NCBI RefSeq assembly: GCF_021869535.1
Contig: NW_026262593.1
Location: 52,626,318 to 52,690,317, forward strand
Source: Mytilus californianus
Lineage: Eukaryota; Mollusca; Bivalvia; Mytilida; Mytilidae
Direction: 5' to 3'
Length of the DNA stretch: 64,000 nt
Below the pieces are notes generated by a model. The model was not told the origin of the DNA, did not search any database, and saw only the letters and a program-made list of their open reading frames with translations. Below are positions 55,809-64,000 of this stretch, piece after piece. The position numbers and the translations under genes were made by a program. The stretch's first letter is position 1; each line of letters opens with the position of its first letter.

Positions 55809-57196
55809 TACATTGTTGGGCTGATATTTAGACGAGTTGTATATACAGAATGTAGACAGCCATGTATCACCACCACTGCTGGTGATCCGATGGATAAATC
55901 TGTTGTTGAGTTGTCACTGGTTCGGACGTACTTATAAATATAATTATTTCTGTGACTGTATCTTGCATTAATTTGTAGGATCCTTTACAATAGATATTTC
56001 AGCTGATCGGTAACAATTCCATCTTCATGCCTTATATATCATGCACTGTATTACGACGTTAGATTAAAACTGACGAGGAAAGGTAACACCCGGCCACCGA
56101 AAGCTTTATTATTGTGAAGCCTAGGTGGTCGTGAGGTCTAGCGCGTCAGATACAGTGCAGGCGATTTGGCGTCACGATATCTCAGTAGCATGAGTTCGAA
56201 TCCCGGCGAGGGAAAAACAAAAATTTTGCGACAGCAAATTTATAGATCTAACATTGTTGGGCTGATGTTTAGACGAGTTGTATATACAGAATGTACACAG
56301 CCATGTATCACCATCACTGCTGGTGATCCGATAGATAAATCTGTTGTAGAGTTGTCACTGGTTCAGACGTACTTATAAATATAATTATTTCTGTGACTGT
56401 ATCTTGCATTAATTTGTAGGATCCTTTACAATAGATATTTCAGCTGATCTGTAACAATTCCATCTTCATGCCTTATATATCATGTACTGTATTACGACGC
56501 TAGATTAAAACTGACGAGGAAAGGTAACACCCGGCCACCGAAAGCTTTATTTTTTGTGAAGCCTAGGTGGTCGTGAGGTCTAGCGCGTCGGATACAGTGC
56601 AGGCGATTAGGTGTCACGATATCTCAGTAGCATGAGTTCGAATCCCGGCGAGGGAAAAACAAAAAAATTGCGAAAGCAAATTTACAGATCTAACATTGTT
56701 GGGCTGATGTTTAGACGAGTTGTATATACAGAATGTAGACAGCCATGCATATCCATCACTGCTGGTGATCCGATAGATAAATCTGGTGTAGAGTTGTCAC
56801 TGGTTCAGACGTACTTATAAATATAAATATTTCTATGATTGTATCTTGCATTAATTTGTAGGATCCTTTACAATATATATTTCAGCTGATCTGTAACAAT
56901 TCCATCTTCATACCTTATATACCATGTACTGTATTACGACGCTAGATTAAAACTGACGAGGAAAGGTAACACCCGGCCACCGAAAGCTTTATCATTGTGA
57001 AGCCTAGGTGGTCGTGTGGTCTAGCGCATTTGGATAAAAATTTTCTAGCGCGTCGGGTACAGTGCAGGCGATTTGGTGTCACGATATCTCAGTAGCATGA
57101 GTTCGAATCCCGGCGAGGGAAGAACAAAAAGTTTGCGAAAGCAAATTTACAGATCTAACATTGTTGAGCTGATGTTTAGACGAGTTGTGTATATAT
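55809..57196 (+). repeat. Tandem array of three 442-bp units plus a partial unit
   Basis: The phrase CATTGTTGGGCTGAT starts at 55811, 56252, 56694 and 57159 (periods 441, 442 and 465). The last unit carries a ~23-base insertion ('catttggataaaaattttct') near 57028. The array begins and ends within the same ~35-base segment. Units are over 95% identical. Repeated open frames (56166-56378 and 56611-56820) are present in two units but lack a conserved start and are probably incidental. The array lies on the 5' side of the reverse transcriptase remnant, as Penelope-type terminal repeats can. Confidence 0.95.
56070..56204 (+). ncRNA. Structured module of the array: hammerhead-like motif and tRNA-like boxes
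   Basis: Each unit contains CTGACGA (56070, 56511, 56953), a 22-base segment with hairpin GGTAACACC, GAAA, then GCTT...AAGC that can pair. Outside these, CGACG.TAGA can pair with TCTAGCGCGTC. This is the order of a hammerhead ribozyme core. However, the base expected to be U next to the cleavage site is C, and CGGCCACC can instead pair with GGTGGTCG, so activity is doubtful. The following GGTCGTGAGGTCTAGCGCG and GAGTTCGAATCCC resemble tRNA A and B boxes, about 65 bases apart, suggesting a Pol III-type promoter. Confidence 0.35.
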
Positions 57197-57281
57197 ACTT
57201 TGATGTAATAAAGTGAAAACAGCAGCAAACGTTTCAAAGCATCGTTTATATAAATATAAAATTCAGACATACATATTAAAT

Positions 57282-57640
57282 AAGAAGATGTGGTATGGTT
57301 GCCAATGAGACAACTCTCTACCAGAAACCAAATGCCACAGTCGTTAACATCTTAAGGTCATCTTACGGCCTTTAACAAAGAGGAAAACCCATACCGCATA
57401 GTCAGCTATAAAAGGCCCCGACATGATAAATGCAAAACAATTTATGTACAAAACAATAAACGGCAAACAACCATAATATACATCAACAATCGACAACCAC
57501 TGAATTACAGGCTCCTGACTTGAGACAGGGACATACAGAATGTGGCGGGGTTAAACATGTTTGCTGGCGCCAAAGCCACCCCCTGACCTGGGTCAATGAT
57601 GCAACAGTACGACATTAAAACAAACTGCAAAAATCATTTG
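57282..57640 (+). repeat. Dispersed repeat family A, second subfamily, long copy
   Basis: Head AAGAAGATGTGGTATGGTTG, then 'ctctctaccagaaaccaaat', 'ggcctttaacaaagaggaaa', 'aggctcctgacttgagacag' and 'gtttgctggcgccaaagcca'. It directly follows the tandem array, about 85 bases after its last unit. Confidence 0.8.
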
Positions 57641-58057
57641 AAAAGGGCTATGCTCATTAGATTGATACTAAGCACATAAAAACCCTAACACAAAACAAAA
57701 GACATGAAGTACAGAGGAATGAAATAAATATTTGTTCAAAGAATTGTAGAATGAAACAATTTACAAAAATAAAATGTTGGTAAGGTTAAAGTAACTTCAA
57801 ATCAGTCTTAAAAGCGCCACATATGTAAAGTTTGAATTGGTTTAATCTCAAAATTTTCTTATCTATACAACATCTAGTCCGGTTAACCAACAGAAGCTAC
57901 TCGGGTTCAACCTCTCAATTACTCTTCGACAAGTACAGTGTTAGAATAATTATATACATTTGTAAAGCGTAGAAGCAGTTTCAATTAAGACTTTTTATAA
58001 GCTTAGGCAAGCAATTTATAAAAGCAACCAACGCAAATAAAATGTGTGCAGAACCTA
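57641..58057. other. No recognisable gene
   Basis: AT-rich DNA. If 58058-58242 is a real exon on the minus strand, this would be its 3' UTR. No clear reverse poly(A) signal was found close by. Confidence 0.35.
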
Positions 58058-58242
58058 TCAAGTTGGCAAATCCTTCTTTAGAGACAAAGTAACGTATTCT
58101 TTCTTATTGGAGTCGAGGCTGTCGAACTTAAAAATTTTTTTTCTTTTGACATCTTGTATTGTCATATATTCTAATTTGCCTACCATGCTAGTTCCGTCGT
58201 CTATCCTAACCATGTAAAAAATCCTAATCTCTAAAACGACCA
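58058..58242 (-). CDS. Candidate terminal exon of an unrecognised gene
   Basis: On the minus strand a frame opens behind acceptor-like sites (TTGTTCAAG before 58242, or CGTTTTAG before 58230) and runs to a TGA at 58060-58058. It contains MVRIDDGTSMVGKLEYMTIQ, then VKRKKIFKFDSLDS and ends SLKKDLPT. The composition is hydrophilic and beta-rich, unlike chance translations of AT-rich DNA. The pattern weakly recalls the last strands of a beta-sandwich domain (PLAT-like), but this is only an impression. There is no ATG at the frame's start, so it would need upstream exons. It could belong with 62631-62712, on the same strand, but the exon phases do not join directly. Confidence 0.35.
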
Positions 58243-60615
58243 CTTGAACAATTAAAAACTAAACATAATTCTTAACTGGTCCACTTAGAAAGTTATGTCG
58301 ATCTATTAACGAGCATTTGTTAAATGATAAAATGTATATAATCGGTAAGCGGCATTAGCTGCCTAATTATTACCCTCCAAATTGACTCAAACTCTCAAAT
58401 TTGATTTGTAACACACTAACAGGTATATCAGAATAAAAATATGTGAAACATTGAACAATGCATGGAACCGTTATAAAGCATCAACTCGTCATTCTTCTTT
58501 TAGGAATGGATGCCATCTTATCAATCATCGACTAGACTTCCAAAAATTGACAATTGGAATGTGACCCAATATAGATAAATGCAAACAGACAGACATTGAC
58601 TTCACTTGCGATAGTGTAACGACGAATTTCGTTGTTAAGTTTGACTTTATATCGTAGATAAAACAAGTACTTTTCCTAATGAAGATATTCGACGCCTAAC
58701 GATGGGAGCAAAATCCTTTTGATCATATCCGAATGTACTTTTGACGTCAATAGTCTGACAATTCTGAAAATTGAGCACACACACTTAACAGATTTTAACT
58801 TGTAAAGGTATGTTTAGAGTGTTTTCTCAGAGACAAGTGGCTGTGAAATTAAGATAAAATAGAATATTTACAAACTTAACAAATTGATCAGAAAACGGTT
58901 CTAAAAAAAGGGAAGAAAGTCAATGATAACTATAATGCATAATTTTAACAAATAGAAACGCACACCCTGTCGGTGCGTATAACGGAGGGAGGCCGAAGGG
59001 AGGTGAACTATAATAAATATTTGGACAGGTAATTTAGTTTGCTACATATAGTTTGACACCCCCTTTTTGTACCATTCATGTACATATTCATGTATGTTCA
59101 CTACACACAATTTTCACTGAAATTGAAATTCCCCTTGAAAAGAGTTATTTTTGTACTTCTACTTCTATGTGGATAATTTACAGTCGGTGAAAAATTCTAT
59201 AACGTGGATATACTATATGTGCACGTGACAACAAGCACACGCTAGGTTAAAATAAACAAAAACTATTGTGTAATTACAACAAACAAAAACAAATTATGTG
59301 ATGTTAGCAACAAATGTACAGGATTGAATCAGATAGAGATATCCACAGTTATATCATCGCAGTAATATCATTCGAGCTAATAAAACTTCAACAGTGTACG
59401 TACATGTAAATTTACTGAACTCGAGATTGCACATGAATAGATGGTATTAATAGTCATAAATAATTGATGATCGCGATCATGGGCAGTGAACTGAAATTTT
59501 GCATGTTTGGCAATAATTTCGCATGTGTGATAAAAAAAAATATTTTAACACGCGTATACTCGAACATCGACAATGACAATTTCTATGAATTAGAGTACAG
59601 ATCAGCCACAACAGCCACACTTTTACAATAGTAAAGCATCATTAAGGTTAAAGGTAAGAATGCGAAACTATTATCGATAAAAATATGTTCATTTTTGTTA
59701 ACCTGTATGAAAATTATTTTTTGCCTGCCGAATCAGAAAACACAATCGGTCTACGTACTGGATTCCCTAGTCTCAATTGTTAATGTCATTTTCTTATCAA
59801 TAACTTACCAATTCCTACCTAATGCTGGCTAAATGTTTTTTTTTATGATCCCATTCTCAAAGAATTTTGACAACTGAATACATCCGCCGTGAAACATACA
59901 TGTAGCTGTCACCAATACTAAAGATGGATAATTTAAACAATACGAATTCTGAAAAATCATGTGATTGATCAACTATCTACCAATCGTTGGTTACACATGT
60001 AGTTGTACATGTAAGAATCTCTTGAAGAATTGAATTGAAGAAACCCCTCCACAGTTAAACATGGCGTCACCATAATTTATATAAATTTTATAAACAAATT
60101 AAACCAATTACAGTACCAATTATTACCACACTCAAGATCAATACATAATTTATTATTTTATGAAAAACAGAACACTCCCACAGAAATCAAAAATAATATT
60201 GAGTTCTAATTGAATTTTAAATTTAATGAAAATTTGTTGAAAATCCAGTATATTGTCAGCTTATTGTTTCGAAACGTAAGGATATTCAGTATAAATGTTT
60301 ATTAGGTCCGTTGCATGTAAATAACTAAATTGGATATGTATATTCACACAAATGCCTAAATTCAAGTAACTTTTTTACCATAATAATGAACGTACTGTTT
60401 TCTTCTATGTACACGACACAATTTTTATCGGTCGTAAATCATCATGCCAAAGTTCATCCCTAAACTTAAATAAAAAATAATAAAAGTACATCCCAAACTG
60501 CAGGTGGTGATAAAAAAAGATTATATAACATTGCAAACGATTTTTGTACATATTTTTATAGTGTGCATTTTATTTTATTCTGTACACGACACATTATCTG
60601 ATAGTGGTAACTTAC
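58243..60615. other. No recognisable gene
   Basis: About 2.4 kb of AT-rich DNA without recognised repeats. A purine-rich stretch 'taacggagggaggccgaagggagg' lies near 58980. It may be intron of a minus-strand gene. Confidence 0.35.
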
Positions 60616-60619
60616 CGTG

Positions 60620-60765
60620 CAAAGTGGCATCACTGAAATCCAAAGGTTTTTAAATGAGAGAGCGGAAACAATTAGTTGCGGACGGACGCACATATGGACA
60701 GACTTGCTGATTACTATAATTTTAGAGGCCTTCCGCCGATATAGAAATTGTAAACACCGGAATTT
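60620..60765 (+). repeat. Dispersed repeat ending GCGGACGGACGCAC
   Basis: 'ggcatcactgaaatccaaagg', 'gagcggaaacaattagttgcggacggacgcac' and 'gacagacttgctgattactataa' form a repeat type I know from bivalves, by recall. The 65-codon frame 60617-60814 lies inside it. Confidence 0.5.
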
Positions 60766-60889
60766 TAGCAGTCAGGAAATGTCATGTATGAAACTTAAAA
60801 AGTACACCGGTTGAATTGACCGAGGTACTTAAATATGGTCACCTGGAGTTCAGTAAATCGGCAGCAAAACCTATAATAAAGAAGAGCTC

Positions 60890-61055
60890 CCCTTTGACTC
60901 TGAAGGGAGTATAATACGCAGCAACGTCCGGTCAGAATGGTGATATTTATTCCGATACCTCGTAAAAAGGAAGAGTCGTGCTCTTTTATGTATCTGCACG
61001 TTATAGAATTCTTGCAACAACTCTTTTAGCGGTCTGAAAGTGACATTATGCTTCG
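60890..61055 (+). repeat. Dispersed repeat with ACGTTAAA core, third copy
   Basis: 'gtcgtgctcttttatgtatc', 'ctgcacgttatagaattctt' and 'gcaacaactcttttagcggtctg' parallel 4790-4850 and 20540-20590. Confidence 0.6.
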
Positions 61056-61194
61056 AACGATTTCTGCACTTATCCACAAGGTCGACAATCTTTGCAGAAT
61101 TTATTCATTGAATTTATTGTTTTTTTCCTCCTTTGATAATTTGTAGATTCAGAATTTAACGGACTTTCCGTAGTTTTATTGTAAGTACCCCAAA

Positions 61195-61420
61195 ATGGAA
61201 ATAACGTCACGTCATTGGTTGAATTTAAAGTGTTTGATACCTTGTTAACCAATCACGTTTTTGTGTACTCTTTTGAAAATATTACCCAGAATTCATTAGA
61301 TTCTTAAACCGTGAATTAGTGGTTTTCCGGAACTCGATCCCTGCATACAACGAATTTGATCTTTTTGGTAGAGTCTGCGAGAAATAAGCGTACAGACAAT
61401 AAGAATATGACAGCCACCAA
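61195..61420 (+). repeat. Ancient dispersed duplicate of 52300-52520
   Basis: Shares 'gaaaatattacccagaatt', 'attagattcttaaaccg' and 'gagaaataagcgta' with 52360-52495, in the same order and spacing. The two minus-strand frames here (61070-61252, 61282-61488) are not conserved. Confidence 0.65.
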
Positions 61421-61930
61421 TTTACATAAAAATATTTTATTTTCGTCCATGAAGTAGGTAAGTTTTCCCATTTGATTTTTATCTGCAAATCTATGTCTAC
61501 ATTTTAAATAACATTTAATGAAACATTTATGGCTTATTCCTGAAACCTTTTACCGTTATTCATAAACAGTACAGCCAAAATCAATCTTTATCGATGCAAT
61601 TTATAGGGAATATTGTTGTTTATGACTGATAGGACTAATAGAATATTTTTAAATTGTGAAATTATATGTTTATATACATCGACAGTCATAACGCAGACAT
61701 ATCCATTTATCTACTATTACACCACAGATAAGTACACGTCCAGATATACTAGAGGCAACAGTACTTTAGCAATGTCCAAATCTAATAAATCCAAAGGGAA
61801 GATACAAATCAAGGAAAACTGAATGGAATGCATGAACTTCAAAAGGAGCAAGACAAGTAACGTTGACAGGGCAAGCGCACTCTTGCCTACATGATAAGGT
61901 TGAAATATTCAAAACAGATACGCAAAGATC
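61421..61930. other. No recognisable gene
   Basis: AT-rich DNA. The 69-codon frame at 61613-61822 has no splice or motif support. Confidence 0.4.
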
Positions 61931-62300
61931 AAACGGTCATTTTGATCTTAATAGGATCTGAAAAGTCTGAACAATATATTATTCAATCATGTTCAGCTTT
62001 TCAGTAAATTTTCAGATTTTATCCACTGTGGTAAATTCAGTACTGTTGAGACAGTTTGCTTGCAGTCAATCCAGTACTTTCAAGTGACATTTCAGAAAAT
62101 TCAGCATGATGTTATTGTGTATGTTTTTGTGTACAGTTAAATAACAGCTACTAAACAATGTGAACATCCTAATAGACTACAAGCAAAATAAATTAACAGT
62201 ACTGAATTTACCGCAGTGGAAATGTCAGAAAATTTACTGAAAAACTGAAAATGACGTAATAATTTACTTTTAAGTCTTTTAACAGCTGTTCGGATCATAA
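61931..62300. mobile_element. Inverted-repeat element with AAACGGTCA end, long copy
   Basis: The left arm (AAACGGTCATTTTGATCTTA to 'ggtaaattcagtactgt') is mirrored by the right arm ('acagtactgaatttaccgc' to 'agctgttcggatca'). The arms are ~100 bp around a ~150-base core. It is the same family as 52581 and 62988. It lies between two candidate minus-strand exons, so it would be intronic. Confidence 0.8.
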
Positions 62301-62630
62301 AAACATAAAAACGTAAAAAACTATTGTATACTTTAAATGTTTTATACACAACCATTTGTACATCATTTTATCAAATGGCCTTGTGATTTTTTGGCATCAT
62401 TTAACTTATCTTTCATGTAGCAACAACTCATCATCAACAGCATATAAACTATATCTTCTCGTTGAAACAATATCAAAGGCTTGCGTTTCCTATTGTTGAT
62501 TTCTCGAGAGTAGACCAGAAATTTTAAATGCTAAAAATTGAGCCATTTTTTGGTTGGTTATTTTGATAAATGCATATCTGTATCATAGATGATCGTGGCT
62601 ATGTTTTAATCTGTCAAACCCCATTCCTAC

Positions 62631-62712
62631 CTGTTTTCATCGATTGTGACTTCAATGAGCCACACGACGGAGATTACTTGTTCATCCTGGTCTTCGTACC
62701 CTTCAATAGCAC
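62631..62712 (-). CDS. Candidate internal exon of an unrecognised gene
   Basis: On the minus strand the acceptor TTTAATCATTTCAG precedes and the donor ACAG/GTAGGA follows this 82-bp interval. Only one frame is open: two bases complete a codon, then AIEGYEDQDEQVISVVWLIE continues with VTIDEN, and two bases are left over. The peptide is acidic then beta-like, with balanced composition, and does not look like chance translation. The other two frames hit stops quickly. The protein family was not recognised. The remaining exons are presumably upstream beyond the window edge and downstream below 62600. Confidence 0.5.
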
Positions 62713-62987
62713 CTGAAATGATTAAAATATTTTGGTCAGCTTTGTGTTGTTGAATTCAATTTTTTTTTTTTTTACTATTGTTTGCCTTTTTGGTCTTTTG
62801 ACTATGAAATTGCCTGTTTTTGTTTGAATAAGTTTCTTTTATTGCCATCTTTATATTTTCCCCTCAATTTTAAACGCTAGTTAGATTTATTTTCCTTTCT
62901 GTGTCTTTTTTCATACTCTCCAAATTTGTCGTTTTTAAGTTTCCTCTTTCTATCAATATTAAATGAATTTTAGTCTTCAACTTTCAT
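62713..62987. other. No recognisable gene
   Basis: T-rich stretch, including a T-run at 62761. It is consistent with intron of the candidate minus-strand gene. Confidence 0.35.
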
Positions 62988-63344
62988 TTTAATCTCTTAA
63001 CAGCATCTGAAAACCCTTGACAATAAATTATTCAGCCGTGTTCAGTCTTTCAGGCAATTTTCAGATATCTTTTCAAAGTGGTAAATTCAATACTGTTCTG
63101 ACACAATTTGCTAGCAGTCAATCCAGTACTGTCCGGTAGCTTTTCAGACAATCTAATATGATGTTTATGTGAATAGGTTCAAGTACTTAACAGTCTGAAC
63201 ATCTAGACTGAACAGATCTTAATCGAGTGCACGCAGATTGTGTAACCAGTACTGAATATACCGCGATGGACATTGACTGAAAAAATGAAAATTACAACAT
63301 AATTTACTGTTCAGTCTTTTAAGAGCTATTCAGATCAAAATGAC
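62988..63344. mobile_element. Inverted-repeat element of the AAACGGTCA family, third copy
   Basis: Left 'cattttaatctcttaacagcatctgaaaac' and right 'gagctattcagatcaaaatgac' are mirrored. Core blocks 'gcagtcaatccagtact' and 'ggtaaattcaatactgtt' are shared with 61931-62300. It is as long as the second copy and starts about 690 bases after that copy ends. Confidence 0.75.
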
Positions 63345-63864
63345 ATTTTCAGATCAAACTCTATTTACTAGTGTTGACAATCAAAACATATTTTCTAATC
63401 TTAATATTAAAGATTGTTTAAACAATTTTGAAAATATCTATTATCCATGGTGCCATTCAGTACTACACACTATTATGATTACTGTTTATAACAATTTTGT
63501 AATCTCATTGTACATTTTACTAGGTTTTGTAATTTTCACATCATGCATTAACCCAGAGTAACTTGATTTTATTTATTATTAAAATATAGACGTCGGACAT
63601 ATAGGAAACTAATATTTTCCACAGAAAATTGCATGTTCTTTCCAATTCATGTGAAAATGTATCCTTATATAGCTACAACCCATAAAATAAGTACTGAAGT
63701 GACAATTTCGTGTGATATTAGGATTTCAGCTACATAAGGTTTTGGGAATTTACACATCGAAAAGAAAACAAATGATATCAATGTAGTTCAAATTTGAACG
63801 GGTTGGTATCAGCCATACTGAAAACTTATATGGATCGTATACATAAGTCGTTAAAAATGATCTG
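63345..63864. other. No recognisable gene
   Basis: AT-rich DNA. The 73-codon frame 63340-63561 begins in the repeat and has no motif. Confidence 0.4.
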
Positions 63865-64000
63865 ATGGCCGATGACAATACTATGAATTCTGGTGATAAA
63901 CGGGATGCAGTTCACTCTGTTTTATTCCTGAGAAGTATTTGTTGTGTGAAGTTAGGCCTATTTCAAGAACGGTCAATTACTCCTGTTCGCTGTATAAAGC
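63865..64000 (+). CDS. Possible start of a coding region running off the edge
   Basis: From ATG at 63865 (context CTGATGG) the frame stays open for 45 codons to the window end, reading MADDNTMNSGDKRDAVHSVL and then a Cys- and Leu-containing stretch. An in-frame TAA lies just upstream. The interval is GC-richer than its surroundings and the N-terminus is hydrophilic, which favours a real exon. Forty-five codons open by chance is nevertheless possible, and no family was recognised. Confidence 0.3.
   Translation, partial: MADDNTMNSGDKRDAVHSVLFLRSICCVKLGLFQERSITPVRCIK

Noticed and set aside
56166-56820. Two repeated ~70-codon open frames in the 442-bp array
   Set aside because: They overlap the tRNA-like boxes, differ at the start codon and end within AT-rich sequence. 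Similarity between them only reflects the tandem repeat.
60616-60632. 17-bp microexon on the minus strand with GTAAGT donor, which would join 62631-62712 to 58058-58242 in phase
   Set aside because: The interval lies at the edge of a dispersed repeat (60620-60765), and a 17-base exon in such a place is easily produced by chance. It is not counted as a feature.
1-64000. CRISPR arrays, bacterial operons, riboswitches, replication origins
   Set aside because: All tandem arrays seen lack the spacer structure of CRISPR. The sequence is eukaryotic in composition, splice signals and repeat content.

Overview
The window is AT-rich, intron- and repeat-dominated metazoan DNA. Many dispersed repeats are ones I associate with bivalve molluscs, most closely marine mussels (Mytilus). 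This assignment rests on recognition of repeat families and on the style of the one clear gene, not on a database search. There is no sign of bacterial or organellar sequence.

Only one gene is certain: a class A (rhodopsin-like) G-protein-coupled receptor on the + strand at 50588-51769. Its coding part is a single exon. A strong 3' splice site 25 bases before the ATG implies an upstream 5'-UTR exon. Its 3' end is unusual: the last ~66 bases of the coding region plus the start of the 3' UTR are tandemly repeated three more times behind the stop codon. A poly(A) signal follows at 52183. A few short intervals elsewhere have paired splice sites and an open frame and are offered as candidate exons of other, unrecognised genes: 22279-22334 on +; 40931-41115, 58058-58242 and 62631-62712 on -; and an open frame running off the right edge from 63865.

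The rest is mostly mobile-element debris. Positions 1-21000 hold scattered copies of several dispersed families, a Tc/mariner-type MITE (5656-5871), a TTAA-flanked MITE (9565-9959), a ~560-bp tandem segmental duplication (10990-12219), a tRNA-like SINE (about 12898-13085) and a 30-bp minisatellite inside a GAGGGTCTG-type inverted-repeat element (18333-19033). Positions 21000-24000 hold a ~123-bp tandem repeat, half of a foldback MITE, a hAT-like MITE with an 8-bp target duplication and a 98-bp element with a 9-bp target duplication. Positions 24000-46000 alternate more dispersed copies with short tandem arrays and anonymous AT-rich DNA, including the complete copy of the foldback MITE (44151-44421). 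Positions 46000-50000 hold hairpin-forming sequences, notably a 61-bp-arm near-perfect palindrome at 48653-48792. After the receptor gene, 52581-63344 contains three copies of one inverted-repeat element. It also contains a broken reverse transcriptase of Penelope-like appearance (55049-55690, minus), with a three-unit 442-bp tandem array (55809-57196) on its 5' side. Each array unit has tRNA-like promoter boxes and a hammerhead-like motif.

No operon-like or pathway relationship between genes can be claimed. The main biology visible here is repeat turnover around a receptor gene, including repeat turnover that has reached the receptor's own last codons.
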